Positions 1-8,800 of a stretch of DNA of 64,000 bases are shown piece after piece. The notes under the pieces were generated by a model. The model saw nothing but the letters and a program-made list of their open reading frames with translations. It did not search any database and was not told where the DNA came from. Source of the DNA: Micromonospora carbonacea (GTDB lineage Bacteria; Actinomycetota; Actinomycetes; Mycobacteriales; Micromonosporaceae); NCBI RefSeq assembly GCF_014205165.1, contig NZ_JACHMZ010000001.1, positions 3,060,501 to 3,124,500 on the forward strand. Direction: 5' to 3'. Each line of letters begins with the position of its first letter. Position 1 is the first letter of the stretch. The position numbers and the translations under genes were made by a program.

Positions 1-1
1 C

Positions 2-640
2 ATCCGGTACGCGACCGCCCACAACTTCGTCGGCCGTCCGATCGCCGGCTACCGGGAGCCGCTGTGCCTGCTCACCCGGCCCGCCGCCGACGCGCTGCGC
101 CGGGCGCAGCAGGCGGCCCGCGCCACCGGCCACCGCCTCAAGGTGTACGACTGCTACCGGCCCCAACGCGCCGTCGACGACTTCGTCGACTGGGCGGGGC
201 GGCCCGGCGAGCAGAAGATGAAGTCCGAGTTCTACCCCGACGTGGCCAAGTCACGGCTGTTCGCCGACGGCTACCTCGGCGCGCCCACCGCGCACAGCCG
301 GGGCAGCACCGTCGACGTGACGCTCGTGCCCGACCCGCCGCCCGGGCAGCCCCCGTACGTGCCCGACGCGCCCCTGGTGGCGTGCACCGCCCCGGTGGGG
401 GAGCGCTACGCCGACAACGGCGTCGACATGGGCACCGGCTTCGACTGCTTCGACCCGCGCGCCCACACCGCCGACCGCCGGATCACCGGCGCGGCCCGGG
501 ACAACCGGGAGCTGCTGCTGCGGCTGATGGCCGACGCCGGCTTCACCAACTATCCGCGCGAGTGGTGGCACTACCGCCTGGCCGACGAGCCGTACCCCGA
601 CACCTACTTCGACTTCCCGGTGGCCCGCTCGTCACTGTGA
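2..640 (+). CDS. D-Ala-D-Ala dipeptidase (VanX/DdpX-type), 5' truncated
   Basis: The reading frame is open from the first bases of the window, so the start lies upstream; 212 residues are visible. The sequence shows the zinc-peptidase M15D pattern: an AHSRGSTVD segment holding the His and Asp metal ligands near residues 98-105, and EWWHY near the C-terminus holding the catalytic Glu and last zinc His. VanX enzymes hydrolyse the D-Ala-D-Ala dipeptide. They act in vancomycin resistance or, without VanH/VanA partners, in peptidoglycan dipeptide recycling. No vanH or vanA genes lie on the visible side, so a recycling or nutritional role is more likely than resistance. A secretion signal cannot be judged because the N-terminus is missing. 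The gene converges on the esterase gene and overlaps its 3' end by nine bases. Confidence 0.85.
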   Translation: MRYATAHNFVGRPIAGYREPLCLLTRPAADALRRAQQAARATGHRLKVYDCYRPQRAVDDFVDWAGRPGEQKMKSEFYPDVAKSRLFADGYLGAPTAHSRGSTVDVTLVPDPPPGQPPYVPDAPLVACTAPVGERYADNGVDMGTGFDCFDPRAHTADRRITGAARDNRELLLRLMADAGFTNYPREWWHYRLADEPYPDTYFDFPVARSSL

Positions 641-1423
641 CCGGTCGGCGGGGGAGCGCAGCGGCAGCCAGGCCAGCACGTCGGAGATCTTCTCGTCCCA
701 GTACGCCCAGTCGTGGTCGCCGGGGGAGAAGTCCACGGTCAGCGGCACGCCCCGCCGCCGGGCCGTCTCGACGAAGCGGGTGTTGTCGTCGAACAGGAAG
801 TCCTCGGTGCCGCAGGCGACGTAGAGGGCCGGCAGGTCGTCGCCGGCGCGTTCCAGCAGCGCCACCGTGTCGTCGTCGCTGCCGGGCACCGGCCGGTCGC
901 CGAAGACCGTGTGCCACACCGCCGGGTCCAGCGGGTGGGTGGGGTGGTGCCGCCGGTGGGCGACGTTCAGCGCCCCCGACAGGCTCGCCGCCGCCGCGAA
1001 CCGCCCCGGCTCGCGCAGCGCCCACTTCACCGCGCCGTAGCCGCCCATCGACAGGCCGGCGACGAAGGTGTCCTCCCGCCGGTCGGACAGCCGGAAGAAC
1101 GACCGGCAGACCTCGGGCAGCTCCTCGCTGAGGAACGTCCAGTAGCGGTTGCCGTGCTCCTCGTCGGTGTAGAAGCTCCGCGCCACCTGCGGCATCACCA
1201 CGGCCAGGCCGAGCGGAGCGACGTACCGCTCGACGGAGGTGCGCCGGGTCCAGATCGTGTCGTCGTCGCTGAGGCCGTGCAGCAGGTACAGCACCGGCGG
1301 GTCGCCGGCCGGCGCGCCGCCGGCCAGCCCGATGCCGACGCCGGCCGGGTCCGGCAGGAGCACCGTCATCGAGGTGCCCATGCCCAGCGCCTCGGAGTGG
1401 AAGTTGCACCGGATCAATGCCAT
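632..1423 (-). CDS. alpha/beta-hydrolase esterase (EstA / S-formylglutathione hydrolase-like)
   Basis: A 263-residue alpha/beta hydrolase of the putative-esterase (Esterase D / tributyrin esterase) family. The nucleophile elbow is GLSMGG with Ser125. The N-terminal half carries LYLLHGLSDD, the oxyanion-hole HG turn. A likely acid Asp is in CGTEDFLFDDN and the catalytic His in SPGDHDWAYWDE near the C-terminus. There is no signal peptide, so it is probably cytoplasmic and acts on short-chain acyl esters; the natural substrate is not indicated. Many proteins with this layout are annotated as S-formylglutathione hydrolase, but no formaldehyde-oxidation genes are adjacent. The ATG start gives the usual family length. 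The gene stands alone between convergent and divergent neighbours. Confidence 0.85.
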   Translation of the reverse strand: MALIRCNFHSEALGMGTSMTVLLPDPAGVGIGLAGGAPAGDPPVLYLLHGLSDDDTIWTRRTSVERYVAPLGLAVVMPQVARSFYTDEEHGNRYWTFLSEELPEVCRSFFRLSDRREDTFVAGLSMGGYGAVKWALREPGRFAAAASLSGALNVAHRRHHPTHPLDPAVWHTVFGDRPVPGSDDDTVALLERAGDDLPALYVACGTEDFLFDDNTRFVETARRRGVPLTVDFSPGDHDWAYWDEKISDVLAWLPLRSPADRSQ

Positions 1424-1602
1424 GGGCGTGGATGCTACGCGCCGCAGGGCGGCGGCGAGGCCGGCGGAGCCCGCCGGCCGGGGCGGGACCTAGGTCCGGT
1501 CGACGCAGGAACTTCGTCCCGAGTCGTCCGCGAGGGTGGCTGCCCGGTTAACCAGGCTGTAACGTCCGCCCTGCTGGATCCGTCACAGAGAAGTGGGAGT
1601 CA

Positions 1603-2004
1603 GTGGTGACCGACGTGTCGACGGCGCTGGGCGTGCGCCTCTATCCCGACCTGGTCGAGCTGGGCGGCCTCGCGTCCGCGCTGGCCCTGGCCGCCACCCG
1701 GTGCGGGGCCGACGTGGGCCGCATCAGCGCCCCCGAGCAGGGGCGGGGCCGGTTCACCTGCGCCGAGCTGCGCTCCGAGCGGGGCACCATCTGCGTGGGC
1801 CTGGGCTCGCAGGCCCGCTACTTCATGGTCGACATCGCGGGCGCGGACGGCTGCCGGGCCGACGGCGACACCACCGACCTGGACCAGGTCGTGCGGATCG
1901 CCGACGCCTGGCGCGGCGGGGCGAGCCTCGGCGAGCTGCGGGCCCGCTTCCCGTTCCTCGACCACGTCTCCGAGCCGGTCGTCGAGGGCACCACCCGCGC
2001 CTGA
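1603..2004 (+). CDS. small conserved hypothetical protein (DUF6193-like)
   Basis: A soluble acidic protein of 133 residues starting at one of two consecutive GTG codons, with a GGGAG ribosome-binding site seven to ten bases upstream. The C-terminal half (VDIAGADGC..., then [20 protein letters not shown]) resembles the conserved end of DUF6193 proteins, which are sometimes found near natural-product genes; this is a recollection of a family pattern and uncertain. There is no signal peptide, membrane segment or recognisable catalytic motif. It lies about 100 bases before rtcB on the same strand but has its own ribosome-binding site, so co-transcription is possible but not shown. Confidence 0.6.
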   Translation: MVTDVSTALGVRLYPDLVELGGLASALALAATRCGADVGRISAPEQGRGRFTCAELRSERGTICVGLGSQARYFMVDIAGADGCRADGDTTDLDQVVRIADAWRGGASLGELRARFPFLDHVSEPVVEGTTRA

Positions 2005-2060
2005 TCCGCCGGCGACCGGGCCGATTATCCGTTGCCGGCCGTCCCGCCCCCGGCCTACCT

Positions 2061-2104
2061 TTCCTCATCCGACGGGGAGGGACTCCTCGTCCGACGAGGA
2101 GAGA
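2061..2104 (+). repeat. two-copy 22-bp tandem repeat with SD-masking hairpin in the rtcB leader
   Basis: Positions 2061-2082 and 2083-2104 are a direct tandem duplication matching at 18 of 22 bases. The second copy folds on itself: CTCCTCGTC (2083-2091) is complementary to GACGAGGAG (2093-2101). The GAGGAG that serves as the rtcB ribosome-binding site (2097-2102) lies in the 3' arm, so the hairpin would hide it. The first copy (TCCTC...GGGGAGG) can pair in a similar but weaker way, allowing alternative structures. Confidence 0.6.
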
Positions 2105-2108
2105 CACG

Positions 2109-3308
2109 ATGGCCTTCACCCCGCTGCCCGGCACCCGCGCGCCCGTACGGGTCTGGACCGACCCGTACGCGATCGAGCCGCAGGCCGCCCGGCAGCTGCG
2201 CAACATCGGCGCGCTGCCGTGGGTCGAGGGCGTCGCCGTGATGCCCGACGTCCACTTCGGCAAGGGCGCGACCGTCGGCTCGGTGATCGCGATGCGGCAG
2301 GCGGTCTCCCCGGCCGCCGTCGGCGTGGACATCGGCTGCGGCATGTCGGCCGTGCGCACCTCGCTCACCGCCGCCGACCTGCCCGACGACCTCGCCGGGC
2401 TGCGCTCGGCGATCGAGGCCGCGATCCCGGTCGGCTTCGCCAAGCACGACGACCCGGTCGACCCGCGCCGGGTGCGGGGGCTGGAGCAGCGCGGCTGGGC
2501 CGACTTCTGGGCGGGCTTCGCCACCCTCGACGAGCGGGTGGCCCCGCTGGAGGGCCGCGCCCGCCAGCAGCTCGGCACCCTCGGCGGCGGCAACCACTTC
2601 ATCGAGGTCTGCCTCGAGTCCGGCGGCCCCGACGCCGGCCGGGTCTGGCTGATGCTGCACTCCGGCTCGCGCAACATCGGCAAGGAGCTGGCGGAGCGGC
2701 ACATGGCCGTCGCCCGGCGGCTGCCGCACAACGCCGGGCTGCCCGACCGGGACCTCGCGGTGTTCCTCGCCGGCACCCCGGAGATGGCGGCGTACCGGCG
2801 GGACCTGTGGTGGGCGCAGGAGTACGCCCGGCGCAACCGCGCGGTCATGTTGGCCCTGCTCTGCGGCGTGGTGCGCGACGCGGTGGGGCAGGTCGGCTTC
2901 GACGAGCCGATCAGCTGCCACCACAACTACGTCGCCGAGGAGACCTACGACGGGGTGGACGTGCTGGTCACCCGCAAGGGCGCGATCCGGGCCGGTGCCG
3001 GTGACCTGGGCATCATCCCCGGGTCGATGGGCACCGGGTCGTACATCGTGCGCGGCAGGGGCAACCCCGACGCGTACTGCTCCGCCTCGCACGGGGCCGG
3101 GCGGCGGATGTCGCGCGGGCAGGCGAAGCGGACGTACGGCACCGCCGACCTGGTGGCGCAGACCGCCGGCGTGGAGTGCCGCAAGGACGCCGGGGTGGTC
3201 GACGAGATCCCGGCCGCGTACAAGGACATCACGCAGGTGATGGCGCAGCAGGAGGACCTGGTCGAGGTGGTCGCCCACCTCAAGCAGGTGGTCTGCGTGA
3301 AGGGCTGA
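2109..3308 (+). CDS. rtcB: RNA-splicing ligase RtcB
   Basis: A 399-residue RtcB protein: a GTP- and Mn-dependent ligase that joins 2',3'-cyclic-phosphate or 3'-phosphate RNA ends to 5'-OH ends through a histidine-GMP intermediate. The family signature blocks are all present in order: [27 protein letters not shown] (metal-binding Cys), [41 protein letters not shown], and [10 protein letters not shown] with the guanylylated His. The ATG at 2109 has a GAGGAG ribosome-binding site and gives the usual family length; an in-frame extension upstream lacks conservation. No archease gene is next to it. Convergent smpB and then kptA follow, so three RNA-processing genes lie within 2.4 kb. Confidence 0.95.
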   Translation: MAFTPLPGTRAPVRVWTDPYAIEPQAARQLRNIGALPWVEGVAVMPDVHFGKGATVGSVIAMRQAVSPAAVGVDIGCGMSAVRTSLTAADLPDDLAGLRSAIEAAIPVGFAKHDDPVDPRRVRGLEQRGWADFWAGFATLDERVAPLEGRARQQLGTLGGGNHFIEVCLESGGPDAGRVWLMLHSGSRNIGKELAERHMAVARRLPHNAGLPDRDLAVFLAGTPEMAAYRRDLWWAQEYARRNRAVMLALLCGVVRDAVGQVGFDEPISCHHNYVAEETYDGVDVLVTRKGAIRAGAGDLGIIPGSMGTGSYIVRGRGNPDAYCSASHGAGRRMSRGQAKRTYGTADLVAQTAGVECRKDAGVVDEIPAAYKDITQVMAQQEDLVEVVAHLKQVVCVKG

Positions 3309-3338
3309 CCGGGGTCGCCGCCGGGGGCTTGTCCGGGC

Positions 3339-3827
3339 CTACCGGCGGCGGCCCTGGGCGCCCTTGAGGCGGCGGCCCAGCTCCCGGGCGATCTCCCGCT
3401 TGGCGTCGCGTTCGGCGAGGGCCTGCCGCTTGTCGTAGGACCGTCGGCCCCGGGCCAGCCCCAGCTCCACCTTCGCCCAGCCGTTGGAGAAGTACAGCGA
3501 CAGCGGCACGAGCGTCAGCCCGCCCTCGCGCACCCGGTCGAGGATCCGGTCGATCTCGATGCGGCGCAGCAGCAGCTTGCGGGTGCGCCGGGGCTGGTGG
3601 TTGGTCCAGCTGCCGAAGCCGTACTCGGCGATGTGCAGGCCGTGCAGCATCAGCTCGCCGTCGTGCTCCTGGGCGAAGGCGTCGACCAGCGACACGTACC
3701 CGGCGCGCAGCGACTTCACCTCCGTGCCGGCGAGCACCAGCCCCGCCTCGTACGTCTTGAGGATGTCGTAGTCGTGGCGGGCCTTCTTGTTCGACGCGAC
3801 GAGGGTGCGTCCGGTCTCCCTGGGCAC
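3339..3827 (-). CDS. smpB: SsrA-binding protein SmpB
   Basis: A 162-residue SmpB that delivers tmRNA to stalled ribosomes for trans-translation. Typical family blocks are [10 protein letters not shown] near the N-terminus, [44 protein letters not shown], and a basic [19 protein letters not shown] tail. The start is the GTG at 3827-3825, preceded by GGGAGG eight bases upstream; a longer in-frame reading exists but is not SmpB-like. In many actinomycetes smpB follows ftsX or prfB. Here it sits alone, convergent with rtcB and divergent from kptA. Confidence 0.95.
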   Translation of the reverse strand: MPRETGRTLVASNKKARHDYDILKTYEAGLVLAGTEVKSLRAGYVSLVDAFAQEHDGELMLHGLHIAEYGFGSWTNHQPRRTRKLLLRRIEIDRILDRVREGGLTLVPLSLYFSNGWAKVELGLARGRRSYDKRQALAERDAKREIARELGRRLKGAQGRRR

Positions 3828-3930
3828 GGTCGGCCTCCCGCTGCTGGTTGCGCCCCGACGGCGAGAGGCTAGCAGCCGCCCGCCCGGTAATCGGGTGGAG
3901 CCGCGCGACGGAGGCGACCACAATGCCGCC

Positions 3931-4476
3931 ATGGACCACCGCACCATGGTCAAGTTGAGCAAGCGGATGTCGAAGGCGCTGCGGCACGAGCCGTACCGCC
4001 TCGGCCTCGCACCGGACGGGGCCGGCTGGGTGCCGGTCGACGACCTCCTCGCCGCCCTGCGGGTGGGGCGGCCCGACCTCGACGCGGTCGTGGCCGGGAA
4101 CGACAAGCAGCGCTTCGCGGTCGAACGCGGCCCCGACGGGGTCGAGCGGATCCGCGCCAACCAGGGCCACTCGATCCCCGTCGAGCTGGGGCTGCCGGCC
4201 GCCGAGCCGCCCCCGCGGCTCTACCACGGCACCGGCGCGGCGGCCCTCGACTCGATCCGGGCCACCGGGCTGCACCGGGGCGGCCGGCACCACGTACACC
4301 TGTCGGCCGACGTGGAGACGGCCCGCCGGGTCGGCGCCCGGCGCGGCGGCGCGGTGGTGGTGCTCGCCGTCGACGCGGCGGCGATGGCCCGCGCCGGGCA
4401 CGCCTTCCACCGCAGCGCCAACGGGGTCTGGCTGACCGACGCCGTCCCGGCCCAATACCTGAGCCCGGGCGGGTAG
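3931..4476 (+). CDS. kptA: RNA 2'-phosphotransferase Tpt1/KptA
   Basis: A 181-residue KptA/Tpt1 protein. The family removes an internal RNA 2'-phosphate by transferring it to NAD+, giving ADP-ribose-1'',2''-cyclic phosphate. Visible signatures: [13 protein letters not shown] at the N-terminus (winged-helix lobe), [26 protein letters not shown] and [14 protein letters not shown] (NAD-binding lobe). In fungi this enzyme completes tRNA splicing; its bacterial role is unsettled. Proximity to RtcB suggests RNA repair (inference). The ATG at 3931 is preceded by GGAGG about 17 bases upstream, which is long, so the in-frame ATG at 3946 is an alternative start. Confidence 0.9.
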   Translation: MDHRTMVKLSKRMSKALRHEPYRLGLAPDGAGWVPVDDLLAALRVGRPDLDAVVAGNDKQRFAVERGPDGVERIRANQGHSIPVELGLPAAEPPPRLYHGTGAAALDSIRATGLHRGGRHHVHLSADVETARRVGARRGGAVVVLAVDAAAMARAGHAFHRSANGVWLTDAVPAQYLSPGG

Positions 4477-4503
4477 GGGCACCCCGCAAACCCCGGCGCG
4501 GCA

Positions 4504-4532
4504 TTGAAAGTCGTCCGTCCGCCCGGCAAGAT
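4504..4532 (+). promoter_or_regulatory. candidate promoter of the exporter-megasynthase operon
   Basis: TTGAAA at 4504-4509 and CAAGAT at 4527-4532 are separated by 17 bases. They lie 39 bases before the GTG start of the MFS gene, in the only gap before that two-gene unit. The -10 match is weak (3 of 6), so this is a suggestion by position and spacing. Confidence 0.35.
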
Positions 4533-4570
4533 CGTCGGAACCGGGGCGACGACAGTGACGGGGACACTCA

Positions 4571-5863
4571 GTGGCGAAGGTGGCCGACGCGGGGCGCGCC
4601 GCGCGTGACCTGCGGCTGGTGGTGGCCGCGCACGCGGTCTCCACCTACGGCAGCTACCTGAACCTGGTGGCGCTGGGCCTGTTCACCCTGGAGCTCACCG
4701 GCTCCGCCGCGCAGACCGGCCTGTTCATGGCCGTCCGGCTGGCCGCCGGTTTCCTCATGGGGCCGGTCAGCGGGCTGCTCGCCGGCCGGCACCGCCGCAC
4801 CCGCCTGATGATCGGCGCGGACCTGCTCTCGGCGGCGACCCTGGCGCTGCTGGTGGCCGCCCCCGACGGGGCGCGTCCCGTGGCGGTCTACCTGCTCGCG
4901 GTCGTGCTCGGCTGCGGGCAGACCCTGTGGGGGGTCGCGCTGCGCAGCGAGTTGCCCGACCTGGCCGGGCCGGCGCGGCGGGCCCGCGCGAACGCCCGGC
5001 TCGTCGCGGCCCGGTCGGTGGCGATGCTGCTCGGCTTCGCCTCGGCGGGCGTCCTGGTCGCCTGGCTCGGCTACGAGGTGGCGTTCCTGCTCGACGCCGG
5101 CACCTACGCCCTCTCCGCGGGGCTGCTGGCCCGGGTGCCGGCCCGCCGGCCGGTCGCCGCCGCGCCGGAGGCCGCCGGGCCCACCGGGCCCCGGGCCTGG
5201 GCGGGCGTCGGGGTGCTGCGGGCGGTCGCGCCGGTCGTCGCGGCGATGATCGGGGTACGCGCCGCCGACGCGTTCGGCTCGGCGGCCCACAACGTCGGTA
5301 TCCCGGTGCAGGCCAGCCTGGTCAGCCCCGAATCGCCGGCCGCGTACGCCGCCGTGTTCCTGACCTCGTGGGCGGTGGGCAGCCTCGCCGCCGGCCGGTG
5401 GTGCGCCCGGCTGGCCGCCCGCACCGGTGGGGTGGGCTCGCCGCGCGCCTTCGGCGTGGCCACCTGCCTCATGTCGCTGTTCTTCGTGCTCGCCTTCACC
5501 GATCCGCCCCTGTGGCTGCTGATCCCGCTGACCCTCGCGGCGGGGGCGGCCGACGGCTACGCCGAGATCAGCTACACCACGCGGCTCCAGGGCGTCGACG
5601 AGTCCCGGCGGGCCCGGCTGTTCGGGTTCGCCAGCGCGGCGCAGAACGCCGGCTTCGGCCTCGGCATGATCGGCTGCGCCGTCGCGCTCGACCGGGTGGC
5701 CCCGTTCCCGGTCGTCGCCGTCGCCCACGGGATCGCCTGCGCCGTGGCCCTCGCGTTCCTGCTCGCCCAGACGGTGCGGCCCCCGGGCCGGCGTGACCCA
5801 CCGGCCCGGGCCGACCGGCACGACGACCCCCCGACCCCCCGAACCGCCGAGGTGACGCCGTGA
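4571..5863 (+). CDS. MFS transporter, probable natural-product exporter
   Basis: A 430-residue major facilitator protein with about 10-12 hydrophobic segments, beginning with an Ala/Leu-rich first helix after residue 14. The loop between helices 2 and 3 reads GLLAGRHRRTRLMIGADL, the MFS motif A region. It resembles the enterobactin-exporter/MFS_3 branch found beside siderophore and NRPS genes. The GTG start follows ACACTCA with a weak ribosome-binding site (GACGGGG). The stop overlaps the GTG of the megasynthase by four bases (GTGA at 5860-5863), so the two are translationally coupled. This supports export of the megasynthase product or self-protection (inference). A hydrophilic Pro/Arg-rich tail of about 30 residues follows the last helix. 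Confidence 0.85.
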   Translation: MAKVADAGRAARDLRLVVAAHAVSTYGSYLNLVALGLFTLELTGSAAQTGLFMAVRLAAGFLMGPVSGLLAGRHRRTRLMIGADLLSAATLALLVAAPDGARPVAVYLLAVVLGCGQTLWGVALRSELPDLAGPARRARANARLVAARSVAMLLGFASAGVLVAWLGYEVAFLLDAGTYALSAGLLARVPARRPVAAAPEAAGPTGPRAWAGVGVLRAVAPVVAAMIGVRAADAFGSAAHNVGIPVQASLVSPESPAAYAAVFLTSWAVGSLAAGRWCARLAARTGGVGSPRAFGVATCLMSLFFVLAFTDPPLWLLIPLTLAAGAADGYAEISYTTRLQGVDESRRARLFGFASAAQNAGFGLGMIGCAVALDRVAPFPVVAVAHGIACAVALAFLLAQTVRPPGRRDPPARADRHDDPPTPRTAEVTP

Positions 5864-8800
5864 CGACCGCCAGCCCGCCGGCCCGCCGCCCCGCCGTCAG
5901 CCGCGGCGGCGAGTTGCCCGCCGACCCGGAACACCCCCGGACGCTGGGCGCGGCGCTGCGGCGCGCGGCGCGGGACTTCCCCGACGCCGGCATCCGCGTC
6001 GTGGCCGAGGACGGCACCGACACCCTGCTCGACCACGCGACGCTGCTCACCCGCGCCCGCGCCGTACGGGCCGGCCTGCGGGCCCGCGGGGTGGCCCCCG
6101 GCTCGGCGGCGATCCTGCGGGTCGACTCCGGCGTGGACTACTGGCCGGCGTTCTGGGGCTGCGCGCTCGGCGGCGTCGTGCCGTTGACCGTCGGCGCGCC
6201 GGCCGGCTACGACGCGGACAGCCCCGCCGTCGCCGCGCTGCTGCACGCCTGGCGGGCCCTCGACGCCCCGGTCGTGCTCGCCGGGGCGGCGGACGCGGCG
6301 GGGCTGGCCGGGCTGCCGCTGGCCGACCGGGTGGTCGACGTCGCGGAGCTGGCGGCGGCCGGCCCGGCGGGTCCTGCGGCGGGGCGGGCGGCAGCGGACC
6401 CGGCGGGGGCGTCGGCCGACGCCGACGTGGAGCCCGGCCCCGACGAGGTGGCGGTGCTGCAACTCTCGTCGGGCAGCACCGGCACCCCGAAGATCATCCC
6501 GCTGACCCACCGGGGCCTGTCCGAGTACGCCGTCGGCGCCCGCGTGCTGCTCGACGTGCGCCCCGGCGACGTGCTGCTCAACTGGCTGCCCCTGGACCAC
6601 GTCGCCGGCCTGCTCCTCTACCACCTTGGCGGGGTGTTCCTCGGCGCGTCCTCCGTGCACGTCGCCACCGGGCTGGTGCTGGCGGACCCGACGCGCTGGC
6701 TCGACCTCATGGCCCGCCACGGGGTCACCCACGGCTGGTCGCCGAACTTCGGCCTGGGGCTGGTGGCCGACGCGGTCGGCCGCGACCCGGGCGGCCGGCG
6801 CTGGGAGCTGGGCGGGGTGCGGCGCATGGTCAGCGGCGGCGAGCAGTGCCTGCCGGAGACCTTCCGCGCGTTCGTCGCCGCGACCGGGGTGCCGGCGGCG
6901 GCGATGACCCCGGCGTGGGGGATGTCGGAGACGTCGACGGGGATCACCTTCGGGTCGTTCACCGAGCCGGGCTGCCGGCAGGTGGTCCGCACCGCCAGCC
7001 TGGACGGCGACGTGGAGTGGGTCGAGGACGCCACCGGCGCGAGGGAGGACGTCACCGAGCTGCTCTCCGTCGGGCGGCCCGCGCCCGGGGCGACCCTGCG
7101 GATCGTCGACGCCGACGGCGCGGTGCAGCCCGAGGGGCGGGTCGGCCGGGTGCAGGTGCGCTCGGCCCGCGTCACCCCCGGCTACCTCGGCGACCCCGAG
7201 GCCACCCGCGCCGCGTTCCCCGACGGGGACTGGCTGGACACCGGGGACCTGGGCTACCTGCGCGACGGGGCGCTGACCGTCACCGGCCGCGCCAAGGACC
7301 TGCTCATCCTCAACGGGCAGAACATCCCCTGCCACGAGATCGAGCGCGTCGTCGGCGCGGTCGCGGGGGTGCGCGCCGGGCTCGTCGCCGCCGTCGGGGT
7401 GCCCGACGCCCGCACCGGCACCGAGGCGCTCGTGGTGTTCGCCGTCACCGACGCCGAGGGGGGCCACGCCGCCGCTCCCGCTGATCCGCACGCCACGACC
7501 GGGTCGGCGGCGGAACGGGTGGCCGGGGCGGTGTCGACGGCGGTGGCCCGGCGCTGGCAGCTCGCCCCACGGCGGGTGGTGATCCTCGGCGAGGCCGACT
7601 TCCCCCGTACCACCGGGGGCAAGATCCGGCGCGCGGAGCTGCGCCGCCGGTTCCTCGCCGACGGCTTCCCGCCGCCGACGGGCCGGCCGGGCGACGCCGC
7701 CGCCGGCGGGCCCGGGGCGGCCCCGGCGGGGGAGGAGGGCTTGGTGGCCCCCGGCCGGCCGGCGGTCCGCGCCGTCGTCCGCGCCGCGCTCGCCGACGTC
7801 CTCGGCCGCCCGGCCGAGACGGACCGACCCTTCTACGAGCTGGGCGTCGGCTCCGTCGAGATCGTCGCGCTGCGGGCCAGGCTGGAGGAGGCGCTGGGCC
7901 GCTCGGTGCCGCAGCCCGCGCTGTTCGCCCACCCGACCGTCGACGCCCTCGCCGCGCACCTCGCCGCCGCCGGCCCGGCCCCCGCCGGGGGAGAGGCGGC
8001 GGCGCGGCCGGCGGACCGGCGGGTCGCCGTCGTCGGGATGGCCGCCCGCTTCCCCGGCGCGGCGGACGTCGACGAGTTCTGGGCGGCGCTGCTGGCGGGG
8101 GTGGAGAGCGTCCGCGCGTTCACCCCGGCGGAGCTGGCCGCCGCCGGGGTGCCCGAGCACCTCGCGGCGGACCCGGGATACGTCGCGGCCAGCGGCGTGC
8201 TGGACGACGTCGCCGGCTTCGACGCCGCATTCTTCGGCGTCAGCCCCCGCGAGGCCGAGCTGCTGGACCCGCAGCACCGGCTGTTCCTGGAGACCTGCCA
8301 GCACGCCCTGGAGGACGCCGGCTGCCCCGGCGAGGCCGGCGGCCGGCGGATCGGCGTCTTCGCCGGCGGCGGCATGAACCTGTACCCGCACCACACCTAC
8401 CTGCGCCACCAGCTCCCGCAGGCCGTCGCCTCCGCCGACCCGGCCACCGCCATCGGCGCGGCGTTGGGCAACCAGCCCGACTTCCTGGCCACCCGGGTCG
8501 CGTACCGGCTGGGGCTGACCGGACCCGCCGTGACCGTGCAGACCGCCTGCTCCACCTCGCTCGTCGCGGTGCACCTGGCCGCCCGCGCCCTGCTCGCCGG
8601 GGACGCCGACGTCGCCGTCGCGGGCGCGGTGGCGGTGCACGTCCCGCAGGTCACCGGCTACCGGCACACCCCCGGGTCGATCCTGTCGGCATCCGGCCGG
8701 TGCCGGCCCTTCGACGCCGACGCCGACGGCACGGTCGGCGGCAACGGGGTCGCCGCGGTGGTGCTCAAGCCGCTGGACCGGGCGCTCGCCGACGGCGACC

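Noticed and set aside
2..640. Glycopeptide resistance gene vanX
   Set aside because: No vanH or vanA genes are visible on the right side and VanX-like dipeptidases are common in actinomycetes without resistance; the left side is outside the window, so this remains open but unsupported.
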